From assembly GCF_018829635.1 (NCBI RefSeq), contig NZ_JAHKKG010000001.1:124001-188000 (forward strand): a stretch of 64,000 bases of DNA. The letters are read 5' to 3'. The position numbers were made by a program, and so were the translations under genes. The stretch comes from Paractinoplanes bogorensis. GTDB taxonomy: Bacteria; Actinomycetota; Actinomycetes; Mycobacteriales; Micromonosporaceae. The notes beneath the pieces are model-generated. The model ran no database searches. It was not told the origin of the DNA and saw nothing but the letters and a program-made list of their open reading frames with translations. Of the stretch, positions 24,423 to 33,264 are shown piece by piece (position 1 is the stretch's first letter; each line of letters begins with the position of its first letter).

Positions 24423-26051
24423 ATGGCCATCGACCAAGGTGAGCCGAAAAGGCATGCCCTCGGCGTGGACTTCGGCACCTCGAACACCGTCGCGGTGGCG
24501 CGCTGGCCCGACGGCCGCGCGCGCCCGATCCTGGTCGACGGAAGCCCGCTGCTGCCCTCGGCGGTCTACGCCGAGCCCGGCGGCGCGCTGGTGGTCGGTC
24601 GCGACGCTGTGCACAGCGCCCGGCTCGACCCGGTGCGCTTCGAGCCCAACCCCAAGCGCCGCATCGACGACGGCACGGTGCTGCTGGGCGAGGAGGAATA
24701 CCCGGTCGTCGACCTGATCGCGGCCGTGCTGGCCCGGGTCGCCGAGGAATGGCACCGCGCGGTCGGCCCGGTTCTGCCCGAGGTCACCCTGACCTGCCCG
24801 GCCACCTGGGGCGCGACCCGCCGGTCGCTGCTGGCCGACGCGGCCGCCCAGGCCGGGCTCACCCGCGCCCGGCTGGTCGCCGAGCCGGTCGCCGCGGCCA
24901 CCTACTTCGCCGAGGTGCTCGGTCGTGACGTGCCGATCGGCTCGGTCGTGGTGGTGCACGACTTCGGCGCGGGCACGTTCGACGCGAGCGTGGTGGCCCG
25001 TACGGCGTCCGGCTTCGAGGTGATGGCGGTCGACGGCCGCGACGACATCGGCGGGCTCGACATCGACGCCGCCATCGTCGAGCACCTGCGCACCAGCGAG
25101 TGGGAGAGGCTGCTCGAGCCGACGACGGCTCAGGAACGCCGGGCCCAGCGCCAGCTCTGGGAAGAGGTGCGGATCGCCAAGGAGCGGCTGTCCCGCGCCC
25201 AGTCGGCCGACTTCGTGGTGCCTCTGCTCGACACCGAGGTGCACCTGACCCGCGACGAGCTCGAGAAGCTGGCGCGGCCGGTGCTGGAACAGACCGTACG
25301 GGTGACCAAGGGTCTGCTCGAGTGGGCCGATCTGCCCGACGGGCGCCTGGCCGGCGTCTTCCTGGTCGGCGGGGCGAGCCGGATCCCGCTGGTGGCCACG
25401 CTGCTGCACCGCGAGCTGGGCGAGGCGCCGGTGGTGATCGAGCAGCCCGAGCTGGTGGTGGCCGAGGGCAGCATCCTGGCCGGCGCGGCGCTGCTGGCCA
25501 CCGGGGCGAACGCACCCGGACCGACCTCCGAGCTGCGACTGGTCTCGACCGGGCGGGCCGAGTCGGCGACCGTACGCGTCGCCGCCGCGACGGTGCGCAT
25601 CCCCGGCACGACCGGCCTGCAACCCGCGGTCGACCCGTGGCCCGACGCCGACCACGGCTGGGTGCCCGACCCGCACGCGACAGTGCCCACGCCCAAGCCG
25701 AAGTTCGAGCGGCCGGTGTCCACCCCGCCGATGTCGTCCGGGCCGATGTCGTCCGGGCCGATGTCGCCGCCGCACGGCATGGCCTCGGTCAGCCACTCGA
25801 TCAGCTCGCGGCCGGTCTCGCCGCCGCGCCCGCCGATCTCGCGGCCTCCGACGCAGGTCTCCCAGGCTGTCCGGCGCACCAAGAAGCGCAGCGGCTTCCT
25901 GCGCTTCCTCCAGGTGCTGTTCAGCGTCGCGGTCATGATCGTGGTGCCGCTGGCCGCGCTCGTGCTGGCCTACGGCTACGGCAACGGCCTGCCGATCCAG
26001 GACGACGCGGCCAACCTGATCCGCGATATCCGAGACCTTCTCGGCTTCTGA
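24423..26051 (+). CDS. membrane-anchored Hsp70-like ATPase
   Basis: A 542-residue protein whose first about 365 residues are an Hsp70/actin-type ATPase: phosphate-1 motif GVDFGTSNTVAVARW, phosphate-2 VVHDFGAGTFDASVV, connect region GGLDID, and adenosine motif FLVGGASRIPLV. There is no DnaK substrate-binding beta-sandwich or lid. Instead a Pro-rich, low-complexity linker follows with tandem MSSGP repeats (about residues 435-450), then a basic stretch and a single C-terminal transmembrane helix (about 495-520, VMIVVPLAALVLAYGYG) and a short amphipathic end. A tail-anchored ATPase with no client domain suggests a signalling or envelope-linked role rather than general folding. No DnaJ/GrpE gene is adjacent. 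Confidence 0.85.
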   Translation: MAIDQGEPKRHALGVDFGTSNTVAVARWPDGRARPILVDGSPLLPSAVYAEPGGALVVGRDAVHSARLDPVRFEPNPKRRIDDGTVLLGEEEYPVVDLIAAVLARVAEEWHRAVGPVLPEVTLTCPATWGATRRSLLADAAAQAGLTRARLVAEPVAAATYFAEVLGRDVPIGSVVVVHDFGAGTFDASVVARTASGFEVMAVDGRDDIGGLDIDAAIVEHLRTSEWERLLEPTTAQERRAQRQLWEEVRIAKERLSRAQSADFVVPLLDTEVHLTRDELEKLARPVLEQTVRVTKGLLEWADLPDGRLAGVFLVGGASRIPLVATLLHRELGEAPVVIEQPELVVAEGSILAGAALLATGANAPGPTSELRLVSTGRAESATVRVAAATVRIPGTTGLQPAVDPWPDADHGWVPDPHATVPTPKPKFERPVSTPPMSSGPMSSGPMSPPHGMASVSHSISSRPVSPPRPPISRPPTQVSQAVRRTKKRSGFLRFLQVLFSVAVMIVVPLAALVLAYGYGNGLPIQDDAANLIRDIRDLLGF

Positions 26052-26104
26052 CGGTACTGACCGGTAACGTACCTGCACCGACTAAAGGTCAGGGGGCACC
26101 AGGC

Positions 26105-27727
26105 ATGGCAGAGGTGATCGAGGGTCACGGCGGCGAGCTGGCGCTGGCCGCGGCGCGGGCGTTCGGGGTGAACGAGATGTTCACCCTCTCCGGCGGGCAC
26201 GTGTTCCCGCTCTACGACGCCGCACACAAGACCGGTTTCCCGATCTACGACGTCCGCCACGAGCAGACCGCGGTCTTCGCGGCCGAGGCGGTGGCCAAGC
26301 TGCAGCGCCGTCCGGGGCTGGCCGTGCTCACCGCGGGGCCGGGCGTGACCAACGGCATCTCCGCCCTGACCAGCGCCTTCTTCAACGCCTCGCCGGTGCT
26401 CGTGCTGGGTGGCCGGGCGCCCGCCTTCCGCTGGGGCTCGGGCAGCCTGCAGGAGTTCGACCACGTGCCGCTGATCGCCCCGGTGACCAAGTACGCGGGC
26501 ACGGTCGGCGACACCGACGCGATCGCGGGCGAGGTGCGGGCTGCCCTGACCGAGGCGCTCACCGCCCACCGTGGCCCGGCCTTCCTCGACATCCCGCTCG
26601 AGGTCGTCTTCTCGACCGGTGAGGCGGCGACCCCCGGAGCGCCCGCCGTCCCGGTGATCGAGGCCGACCCGGAGGACGTGTCCAAGGCGGCCGCGCTGCT
26701 GGCCTCGGCCCAGCGGCCGGTGATCATCGCCGGTTCCGACGTCTGGGGCGGCGACGCGATCGTCGAGCTGCGGGCCGCGGCCGAGGCGCTCCAGGTGCCC
26801 GTCTTCACCAACGGGATGGGTCGCGGCGCGCTGCCGCCGACGCATCCGCTCGCCTTCGCCAAGGCCCGCCGGCCCGCGCTCAACGAGGCCGACGTGGTCT
26901 GCGTGATCGGCACCCCGCTCGACTTCCGGCTCGGCTTCGGCGAGTTCGCGGCGGCCCAGGTCGTGCACATCGTCGACGCCCCGAGTCAGCGGGCCACGCA
27001 CGTCGAGCCGGCCGTCTCGCCGGCCGGCGACCTGCGGCGCATCCTGGCCGCGATCGCGGACCACACCGGCGACCGCGCCGACCACACCGAGTGGATCTCG
27101 GGGTTGCGCTCGGCCGAAGACGCGGGCAAGGCGCGCGACGCCGAGGCGATGGCGGCCGAGACCGACCTGATCAAGCCGGCCCGCATCTACGGCGAGCTGC
27201 GCAAGGTGCTGGCGCCCGACGCGGTGACCATCGGGGACGGGGGCGACTTCGTCTCGTACGCAGGAAGGTTCCTCGAGCCCTCGCAGCCCGGCACCTGGCT
27301 CGACCCGGGTCCTTACGGCTGTCTCGGCACCGGCATGGGCTACGCGATGGGGGCCCGGGTGACCTATCCCGACCGCCAGATCTGTGTGCTGATGGGCGAC
27401 GGTGCGGCCGGCTTCTCTCTGATGGACGCGGAGTCGCTGGTCCGGCAGGGACTCCCGGTCGTCATGGTGGTCGGCAACAACGGCATCTGGGGCCTCGAGA
27501 AGCACCCCATGCAGGCCATGTACGGCTACGACGTCGCGGCCGACCTGCAGCCGGGGTTGCACTACGACGACGTCGTGACGGCGCTGGGCGGCGCGGGAGA
27601 GACGGTCGAGAAGGCGTCCGAGATCGGGCCCGCCCTGGAGCGCGCGTTCGCGGCCGGGGTGCCCTACCTGGTCAACGTGCTGACCGACCCCGGCGACGCG
27701 TACCCGCGCTCGTCGAATCTCGCCTAG
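26105..27727 (+). CDS. ThDP-dependent enzyme, acetolactate synthase family
   Basis: A 540-residue thiamine-diphosphate enzyme with three alpha/beta domains. The catalytic Glu is in VRHEQTAVFAAEA (about residue 52), and the ThDP/Mg motif is MGDGAAGFSLMDAESLVRQG through VVMVVGNNG near residues 435-460. It fits acetolactate synthase large-subunit homologues of the mycobacterial IlvG type; no regulatory small subunit (IlvN) adjoins it, so a catabolic or other decarboxylase (for example glyoxylate carboligase- or oxalyl-CoA decarboxylase-like) is possible. The ATG start and CAGGGGG upstream replace a long antisense-like extension of the frame. It converges with the small membrane gene at 27732 with only 4 bp between stops. 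Confidence 0.85.
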   Translation: MAEVIEGHGGELALAAARAFGVNEMFTLSGGHVFPLYDAAHKTGFPIYDVRHEQTAVFAAEAVAKLQRRPGLAVLTAGPGVTNGISALTSAFFNASPVLVLGGRAPAFRWGSGSLQEFDHVPLIAPVTKYAGTVGDTDAIAGEVRAALTEALTAHRGPAFLDIPLEVVFSTGEAATPGAPAVPVIEADPEDVSKAAALLASAQRPVIIAGSDVWGGDAIVELRAAAEALQVPVFTNGMGRGALPPTHPLAFAKARRPALNEADVVCVIGTPLDFRLGFGEFAAAQVVHIVDAPSQRATHVEPAVSPAGDLRRILAAIADHTGDRADHTEWISGLRSAEDAGKARDAEAMAAETDLIKPARIYGELRKVLAPDAVTIGDGGDFVSYAGRFLEPSQPGTWLDPGPYGCLGTGMGYAMGARVTYPDRQICVLMGDGAAGFSLMDAESLVRQGLPVVMVVGNNGIWGLEKHPMQAMYGYDVAADLQPGLHYDDVVTALGGAGETVEKASEIGPALERAFAAGVPYLVNVLTDPGDAYPRSSNLA

Positions 27728-27731
27728 CCTT

Positions 27732-28076
27732 TCAGGGTTTGTCCTCCTCGCGGTTGTTTAGGTCCTTTTCCCACTGGGCGAGCATTTCCCGGTCACGCCG
27801 GGACTGCTCGGTGTCCACCGACCGGAGGAAGTCGGGGTCGTCGTCGGGCGAGGTCGGCGCGTGACGCCGGCGCGCGATGCCGCCCTCGACAGGCGCGGGC
27901 CGCGGGCGACCCCACACGAAGTACGCGAGCGGGCCCAGCAGGGGGATGAGAAGGATCACCAGCACCCACACGACGCGGGGTGCGTTGCGCACGCGAGAGA
28001 CCGACAGACAGCTGATCAGAGCGAGCACGAAAAGCACCAGCTGCACGGCAGCCAGGAAGATGAACAACCGGACCAT
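27732..28076 (-). CDS. PLDc_N-domain small membrane protein
   Basis: A 114-residue protein with two N-terminal transmembrane helices (LFIFLAAVQLVLFVLALISC and VVWVLVILLIPLLGPLAYFV) ending in the WGRP motif. This is the PLDc_N module otherwise found before phospholipase D domains in cardiolipin synthases, here alone. The cytoplasmic tail is charged (SPDDDPDFLRS, a Glu/Arg-rich end). Stand-alone versions are common in actinobacteria and their role is unknown. It is 38 nt downstream of the DUF202 pair and probably belongs to that operon. Confidence 0.8.
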   Translation of the reverse strand: MVRLFIFLAAVQLVLFVLALISCLSVSRVRNAPRVVWVLVILLIPLLGPLAYFVWGRPRPAPVEGGIARRRHAPTSPDDDPDFLRSVDTEQSRRDREMLAQWEKDLNNREEDKP

Positions 28077-28114
28077 GAGGCAATGATGACGCGCCCCGGC
28101 CGATCCGGCGACGA

Positions 28115-28432
28115 TCAGAGCATGACAACCAGGCCTGCGAGCCCCGCGAGAGCGACCGTGATCAGGGCGTACGCCGTGATCGAACGGCGTCCGGGATGTG
28201 GCGGGCGCTGTTTCAGGGCCCGGGCCCGGCGGTAGGCGATCCGGATCAGCAGCGACCAGCACAACGCGGCCACCGCGGCGGTGATCCACTGGGCCGGCCC
28301 GGCGTCCGGGTGGAAGGCCGGGCGGGCGGCGAGCAGGCCGGCCACGGTGGCCGAGAGGGCGGTACGCCGCCAGGCCAGCCGGGTGCGCTCGGCCGAGGCG
28401 CCGTGGTCGGGTGTCCACTCCTGATCAGTCAT
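28115..28432 (-). CDS. DUF202-family membrane protein, second of a pair
   Basis: A 105-residue protein. The DUF202 hallmark ERTRLAWRRTALS sits near residue 15, followed by three transmembrane helices separated by a basic loop (RRARALKQRPPHPGRR). Its ATG overlaps the stop of the upstream DUF202 gene (ATGA, 4 bp), so the two are translationally coupled and probably form a hetero-oligomer, as for the YidG/YidH pair of E. coli. Function of this family is not established. Confidence 0.8.
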   Translation of the reverse strand: MTDQEWTPDHGASAERTRLAWRRTALSATVAGLLAARPAFHPDAGPAQWITAAVAALCWSLLIRIAYRRARALKQRPPHPGRRSITAYALITVALAGLAGLVVML

Positions 28433-28815
28433 CGGGGCGACTGCAGCAGCACCGCGATGATCAGCAGGATCGCGCCCAGGGCGACCACGACGGCGAGCAC
28501 CGCGGGGAACTTCGAGCCGGGCAGCTCCTGGCCCAGGCGCATGGCCCGTTCGGTACGGGCCCAGTGGTCGACCGCGCGCAGCGCCACCAGGCCGCCGAGC
28601 ACGAGCAGTGAGACGGCGATGATCTCGCGCAGATAGGCGATCGGCAGCGGCGGCAGGAACTGGGCGGTGCCGAGCCCGCCCGCGATCAGCGCCAGGCCGG
28701 TGCGGATCCAGGCCAGGAACGTGCGCTCGTTGGCCAGCGAGAACCGGTAGTCGGGCGTACGGCCGACCGTCGGGGTCTTCTCCGGGTCGATCCATTGCCG
28801 CAGCGCTCCGAGCAC
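28429..28815 (-). CDS. DUF202-family membrane protein (YidH-like)
   Basis: A 128-residue protein. The conserved DUF202 stretch FSLANERTFLAWIRTGLALI is complete and forms the first membrane helix; two more helices follow (REIIAVSLLVLGGLVAL and AVLAVVVALGAILLIIAVLL). GTG 28815 lacks its own ribosome site but lies 8 nt after the stop codon of the 68-codon gene upstream, suggesting coupling. It is part of a four-gene minus-strand run ending in a PLDc_N protein. Biochemical role unknown. Confidence 0.85.
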   Translation of the reverse strand: MLGALRQWIDPEKTPTVGRTPDYRFSLANERTFLAWIRTGLALIAGGLGTAQFLPPLPIAYLREIIAVSLLVLGGLVALRAVDHWARTERAMRLGQELPGSKFPAVLAVVVALGAILLIIAVLLQSPR

Positions 28816-28823
28816 ACCTGGGA

Positions 28824-29030
28824 TTATTGACCTTCCAGGTCAAGAAGGTGCGTCCAGACGCTGCGGACTTCGTCACGTACGCAGAGTTCGCGCTCGCGCC
28901 CGCAGCGGCACCAGGGAGAGTCGGGAGCCACACGACCATGGGTGTCCAGCACCATGGCCGACCGGCGTGGTAGACGATGTGAGGCGGACGGGAGCAACCC
29001 GTCGGCCGCTGGAGTGATAAGGCCGGACAT
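28824..29030 (-). CDS. small Cys-containing protein, 68 aa
   Basis: I do not recognise a family. ATG 29030 has a near-perfect AGGGAGG 8 nt upstream, the best ribosome site in this operon, and the codons are GC3-rich like neighbouring genes. The protein is soluble and basic, with a tight cysteine group WCRCGRERELC and a conserved-looking end SVWTHLLDLEG. The CxC...C spacing could bind metal or be redox-active. It is the first gene of a run with two DUF202 proteins and a PLDc_N protein. No homologue can be named; the case rests on start signal, codon use and gene spacing. Confidence 0.55.
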   Translation of the reverse strand: MSGLITPAADGLLPSASHRLPRRSAMVLDTHGRVAPDSPWCRCGRERELCVRDEVRSVWTHLLDLEGQ

Positions 29031-29190
29031 TTCGTACACCTCCCTGTACCGACTGTAGCGATCAGGCGGGCGGAGCGGGTGAGGTGAGTCACTCTCGGTG
29101 GCCGACGACGCCTAAGCTACTGACGGGTAACCTGTCGGGAGGCGTCCGGCCGCAACGGTGCGTTCATCAACAGGAGGTCGTAGGAGCGCG

Positions 29191-29967
29191 ATGAATATCG
29201 TCGTACTGGTCAAGCAGGTACCCGACTCCGGTGCCGAGCGCACGCTGAGCGCCGACAACACGGTCGAGCGCGCTTCGGCGAGCAATGTCATCAACGAGAT
29301 GGACGAATACGCCATCGAGGAAGCCTTGAAGATCAAAGAGGCGCACGGTGGCGAGGTCACCGTCCTCACGATGGGGCCGGCCGGTGCGACCGAGTCCATC
29401 CGCAAGGCGCTGAGCATGGGCCCCGACAAGGCCGTCCACGTCTCGGACGACGCACTGCACGGCTCATGTGCCGTGGCCACCTCGAAGGTGCTGGCCGAGG
29501 CCCTCAAGACCCTGAACGCCGACCTGATCATCGCCGGCGCCGAGTCGACCGACGGCCGCGTGCAGGTCATGCCGCACATGCTGGCCGAGCGTCTGGGCAT
29601 CGCCGCGCTGACCGGTGCGCGCAAGCTCACCGTGGACGGCACGCAGCTGACCGCCGAGCGGCAGACCGACGAGGGCTATGAGGTCGTCACCGCTTCGACC
29701 CCGGCTGTGGTCAGCGTGTGGGACACGATCAACGAGCCGCGCTACCCGTCCTTCAAGGGCATCATGGCGGCCAAGAAGAAGCCGGTGCAGGCACTCTCGC
29801 TGGCCGACCTGGGCGTGGCCCCCGACGAGGTCGGCACGGCCGGCGCGACGAGCCAGGTGCTCGAGTTCGCCCCGCGTCCGCCGCGCTCGGCCGGCACCAA
29901 GGTCACCGACGAGGGCGACGGCGGCACGCAGCTGGTCGCGTACCTCGCCACCGAGAAGTTCGTCTGA
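29191..29967 (+). CDS. etfB: electron transfer flavoprotein beta subunit
   Basis: A 258-residue subunit that binds AMP and forms the EtfAB heterodimer, carrying electrons from acyl-CoA dehydrogenases to the respiratory chain. MNIVVLVKQVPDSGAERTL opens the fold. The ETF-beta signature region (VQVMPHMLAERLGIAALTGA) and the DEGYEVV and PRYPSFKGIMAAKKKP segments are all present. TAGGAG precedes ATG 29191, and a -10-like TAAGCT at 29113-29118 would give a leader of about 65 nt. etfA follows 14 nt downstream. The pair opens a block that in M. tuberculosis (fixA-fixB) leads to iscS, trmU and ligA. Confidence 0.95.
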   Translation: MNIVVLVKQVPDSGAERTLSADNTVERASASNVINEMDEYAIEEALKIKEAHGGEVTVLTMGPAGATESIRKALSMGPDKAVHVSDDALHGSCAVATSKVLAEALKTLNADLIIAGAESTDGRVQVMPHMLAERLGIAALTGARKLTVDGTQLTAERQTDEGYEVVTASTPAVVSVWDTINEPRYPSFKGIMAAKKKPVQALSLADLGVAPDEVGTAGATSQVLEFAPRPPRSAGTKVTDEGDGGTQLVAYLATEKFV

Positions 29968-29981
29968 GGGGGGCGGAGATC

Positions 29982-30914
29982 ATGGCTGAAGTTCTGGTTG
30001 TCGTCGAGTCCGGCGTCAAGAAGGTCACGCTCGAGATGCTGACCCTGGCCCGCGGGCTGGGCGAGGTGTCCGCGGTGGTGTTCGGCGAGGCCGACCACGA
30101 CAAGCTCGGCGAGTACGGCGCGTCGAAGATCTACGTCGCGTCCGGCGACGACGTCGACGGTTACCTGGTCGCCCCCAAGGCGTCGGTCCTGGCTTCCCTC
30201 GTACGGGAGAAGTCGCCCGCCGCCGTCCTGCTGGCCTCGACCCAGGAGGGCAAGGAGATCGCCGGCCGGCTGGCCGTCAAGCTGGACAACGGGCTGCTCA
30301 CCGACGCCGTCGACGTGGCCGCCGACGGCACCGCCACGCAGGTCGTCTTCGCCGGCTCGGGCATCGTGAAGTCCAAGGTCACCCGCGGGCTCCCGATCGT
30401 GACGATCCGCCCCAACTCGACCACCCCGTCGGCGCAGGCCGCCGCGCCCGCGGTCGAGCAGCTGACGGTGACCGTCGCGGACAGCGACAAGCTGACCAAG
30501 GTCGTCGAGCGGGTCACCGAGCAGAAAGGCTCGCGCCCCGAGCTCACCGAGGCCGGCATTGTCGTCTCGGGCGGTCGCGGCGTCGGCAACGCCGACAACT
30601 TCAAGCTGGTCGAGGAGCTGGCCGACCTGCTCGGTGGCGCGGTCGGCGCGTCCCGCGCGGCCGTCGACTCCGGCTACTACCCGCACCAGTTCCAGGTCGG
30701 CCAGACCGGCAAGACCGTGTCGCCGCAGCTCTACGTGGCGCTCGGCATCTCCGGGGCGATCCAGCACCGGGCCGGCATGCAGACCTCGAAGACGATCGTC
30801 GCGGTCAACAAGGACGCCGAGGCGCCGATCTTCGAGCTCGCCGACTACGGCGTGGTGGGCGACCTGTTCAAGGTCGTGCCCCAGGCGGCCGACGAGATCC
30901 GTAAGCGCAAGTAA
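29982..30914 (+). CDS. etfA: electron transfer flavoprotein alpha subunit
   Basis: A 310-residue FAD-binding subunit of EtfAB. The C-terminal FAD domain has the full signature: [20 protein letters not shown], then [27 protein letters not shown] marks the domain start near residue 195. GGGCGGAG precedes ATG 29982, 14 nt after etfB. The length is the usual one for short-type alpha subunits that serve beta-oxidation. A terminator follows at 30925. Confidence 0.95.
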   Translation: MAEVLVVVESGVKKVTLEMLTLARGLGEVSAVVFGEADHDKLGEYGASKIYVASGDDVDGYLVAPKASVLASLVREKSPAAVLLASTQEGKEIAGRLAVKLDNGLLTDAVDVAADGTATQVVFAGSGIVKSKVTRGLPIVTIRPNSTTPSAQAAAPAVEQLTVTVADSDKLTKVVERVTEQKGSRPELTEAGIVVSGGRGVGNADNFKLVEELADLLGGAVGASRAAVDSGYYPHQFQVGQTGKTVSPQLYVALGISGAIQHRAGMQTSKTIVAVNKDAEAPIFELADYGVVGDLFKVVPQAADEIRKRK

Positions 30915-30924
30915 GTCCCGATCC

Positions 30925-30969
30925 AACGGCCCGGTGCTGACTCCCTTCAAGGGCCAGCGCCGGGCCGTT
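30925..30969 (+). terminator. terminator after etfBA
   Basis: A perfect 10-bp stem, AACGGCCCGG (30925-30934) and CCGGGCCGTT (30960-30969), with a 25-nt loop that itself can pair in part (CCCTT/AAGGG), begins 10 bp after the etfA stop and is followed by CGTCGTCTC. Confidence 0.7.
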
Positions 30970-30983
30970 CGTCGTCTCAGGCA

Positions 30984-30989
30984 TAAGCT
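30984..30989 (+). promoter_or_regulatory. -10 box for leaderless cysteine desulfurase gene
   Basis: TAAGCT lies 6 nt before GTG 30996. With no ribosome site, this supports a leaderless transcript starting at the GTG rather than translation from TTG 30990. Confidence 0.55.
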
Positions 30990-30995
30990 TTGGCC

Positions 30996-32174
30996 GTGAC
31001 GGCCTACTTGGATCACGCTGCGACCACGCCGATGCTCGACGAGGCGCTGGCGGCATATGTTGCGGCGGCCCGCGAGGCCGGAAACGCGTCGTCCCTGCAC
31101 GCGGCCGGCCGGCATGCCCGGCGCACGGTCGAGGAGTCGCGCGAGCGCATCGCGGCCGCGGTCGGCGCCCGGCCGTCCGAGGTGATCTTCACCAGCGGCG
31201 GCACCGAGAGCGACAACCTGGCCGTCAAGGGCATCTTCTGGGCCCGGCGGGCAAGCTCGCTCAACCGCAGCCGGGTGGTCGCGTCGGCGGTCGAGCATCA
31301 CGCGGTGATGGACACGGCCGAGTGGCTCGGCGCGCACGAGGGGGCCCAGCTGAGCTGGTTGCCGGTCGACGCGAACGGACGGGTCGATCCGGCGTCGCTG
31401 GGCGAGCTGCTGGAGGCGTACGGGGAAGAGATCGCCGTCGTCAGTGTGCAGTCGGCCAACAACGAGGTCGGCACCATTCAGCCGGTGGCCGAGCTCGCGC
31501 GTCTGGCCGCACAGGCGGGCGTCCCCTTCCACACCGACGCTGTGCAGGCCCTGGGGCAGATCCCGGTCGACTTCACGGCCGGCGGGGCCGCCGCGATGAC
31601 GATCACCGGCCACAAGGTGGGCGGACCGGTCGGGGTGGGTGCGTTGCTGCTCGGGCGGGACGTGGCCTGCACGCCGCTGCTGCACGGTGGTGGTCAGGAA
31701 CGCGATGTGCGTTCGGGCACGCTGGACACGGCCGGGGTGGCCGCCTTTGCGACCGCTGTCGAGATCGCCGTCAAGGGCCAGGCCGCGTACGCGGAAAGGG
31801 TCGGCTCGTTGCGCGACGACCTGGTGCGCCGGGTGGTCGCCGCCGTACCCGACGCGATCCTCAACGGTGACCCGGCCGACCGGCTGGCCGGCAACGCCCA
31901 CTTCAGCTTCCCGGGCTGCGAGGGCGACGCGTTGCTGCTGCTCCTGGACGCGCAGGGCGTCTGCTGCTCGACCGGCTCGGCCTGCTCGGCCGGGGTCGCC
32001 CAGCCCAGCCACGTGCTGCTGGCGATGGGCGCCGACGAGGATCGCGCACGCTCGTCCCTGCGCTTCACGCTCGGCCACACCAGCACCATGACGGACATCG
32101 ACGAGCTGCTGGCCGCCCTGCCCGGGGCGGTCGAGCGCGCCCGCCGCGCCACCGCCTGGAAAACGCCCCGTTAG
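30996..32174 (+). CDS. iscS: cysteine desulfurase
   Basis: A 392-residue PLP enzyme that takes sulfur from cysteine for Fe-S clusters and thiolated t[18 protein letters not shown] opens the fold; the PLP Lys is in [13 protein letters not shown]; the persulfide Cys loop is [13 protein letters not shown], of the long-loop IscS/NifS class. mnmA follows 10 nt downstream, so the enzyme probably feeds sulfur to MnmA for 2-thiouridine at the tRNA wobble position, as IscS does in E. coli. The same gene pair stands in M. tuberculosis (iscS-trmU). GTG 30996 is preferred because of the -10 box 6 nt upstream. Confidence 0.93.
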   Translation: MTAYLDHAATTPMLDEALAAYVAAAREAGNASSLHAAGRHARRTVEESRERIAAAVGARPSEVIFTSGGTESDNLAVKGIFWARRASSLNRSRVVASAVEHHAVMDTAEWLGAHEGAQLSWLPVDANGRVDPASLGELLEAYGEEIAVVSVQSANNEVGTIQPVAELARLAAQAGVPFHTDAVQALGQIPVDFTAGGAAAMTITGHKVGGPVGVGALLLGRDVACTPLLHGGGQERDVRSGTLDTAGVAAFATAVEIAVKGQAAYAERVGSLRDDLVRRVVAAVPDAILNGDPADRLAGNAHFSFPGCEGDALLLLLDAQGVCCSTGSACSAGVAQPSHVLLAMGADEDRARSSLRFTLGHTSTMTDIDELLAALPGAVERARRATAWKTPR

Positions 32175-32177
32175 GCT
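32172..32177 (+). promoter_or_regulatory. -10 box for leaderless mnmA transcript
   Basis: TAGGCT overlaps the iscS stop codon (TAG) and lies 7 nt before ATG 32185. mnmA may therefore have its own leaderless transcript as well as read-through from iscS. Confidence 0.5.
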
Positions 32178-32184
32178 TGGTGTC

Positions 32185-33264
32185 ATGCGAGTTCTAGCGG
32201 CCATGTCGGGCGGAGTCGATTCCGCCGTTGCCGCCGCGCGCGCCCACGCCGCCGGCCACGACGTCACCGGGGTGCACCTGGCGCTGGCGCGTAACCCTCA
32301 GACCTACCGGACCGGTGCGCGGGGCTGCTGCACGCTGGAGGACAGCCGCGACGCCCGCCGCGCCGCCGATGTGATCGGCATCCCGTTCTACGTGTGGGAC
32401 ATGGCCGAGCAGTTCCACGCCAACGTGGTCGACGACTTCGTCGCCGAATACGCGGCCGGCCGCACGCCCAACCCCTGCCTGCGCTGCAACGAAAAGATCA
32501 AGTTCGAGGCCGTGCTCGACCGGGCCGTCGCGCTCGGCTTCGACGCCGTGGTCACCGGCCACCACGCGCGCCTCGGCGCCGACGGGTGGCTGCGCCGCAG
32601 CGTCGACCAGGGCAAAGACCAGTCCTACGTGCTGGCCGTGCTCACCCGGGCCCAGCTCGACCGCGCGGTCTTCCCGCTCGGCGACTCGACCAAGGCCCAG
32701 GTGCGTGAAGAGGCGGCGGCCCGCGGGCTGGCCGTGGCCGACAAGCCCGACTCGCACGACATCTGCTTCATCGCCGACGGCGACACCCAGGGCTTCCTGC
32801 AGCGTCAGCTCGGGTCGGCGCCGGGCGACATCGTCGACGGCCGCACCGGCGAGCGCCTCGGGTCGCACGACGGGGCCTACGGGTTCACCGTCGGCCAGCG
32901 CAAGGGACTCGACCTGCGCGTCCCGGCCGCCGACGGGCGCCCGCGCTACGTGTTGTCGATCACCCCGGTGACCAACACGGTGACCGTCGGCCCGCGCGAA
33001 GACCTCGAGGTCTCGGTGATCGAGGCCGGCAAGGTCATCTGGCACGGTTCGTCCACGCCGCTCGAGTGCGAGGTGCAGCTGCGGGCCCACGGCGAGGTCT
33101 ATCCGGCCACGGTGACCGTCGAGGGCGACACCCTCACCGCTCGCCTGGCGTCGCCCGCCCGCGGTGTCGCCGCCGGTCAGGCGATCGTGGCCTACCAGGG
33201 CGACGCCGTCCTCGGCTCGGCCACGATCAACGCCGCGGTGCCGCTGGCAGCCGCACGTGCCTGA
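32185..33264 (+). CDS. mnmA: tRNA-specific 2-thiouridylase
   Basis: A 359-residue enzyme that thiolates uridine 34 of Glu, Gln and Lys tRNAs. The PP-loop for ATP is [11 protein letters not shown] at residues 7-17. The two catalytic cysteines are in [14 protein letters not shown] and in [18 protein letters not shown] and the C-terminal beta-barrel complete the family layout. It follows the cysteine desulfurase that can supply its persulfide, and its 3' end overlaps the next gene by 8 bp. Confidence 0.95.
   Translation: MRVLAAMSGGVDSAVAAARAHAAGHDVTGVHLALARNPQTYRTGARGCCTLEDSRDARRAADVIGIPFYVWDMAEQFHANVVDDFVAEYAAGRTPNPCLRCNEKIKFEAVLDRAVALGFDAVVTGHHARLGADGWLRRSVDQGKDQSYVLAVLTRAQLDRAVFPLGDSTKAQVREEAAARGLAVADKPDSHDICFIADGDTQGFLQRQLGSAPGDIVDGRTGERLGSHDGAYGFTVGQRKGLDLRVPAADGRPRYVLSITPVTNTVTVGPREDLEVSVIEAGKVIWHGSSTPLECEVQLRAHGEVYPATVTVEGDTLTARLASPARGVAAGQAIVAYQGDAVLGSATINAAVPLAAARA

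Noticed and set aside
28827..28843. TTGACC-TTCCA-GGTCAA palindrome as an operator
   Set aside because: It lies within the last codons of the small Cys gene and no promoter fits around it; it may be a coding coincidence, so it was not listed.
33180..33257. Cobalamin or SAM riboswitch before the MetE-like gene
   Set aside because: The gene overlaps mnmA and has no leader that could hold a riboswitch.
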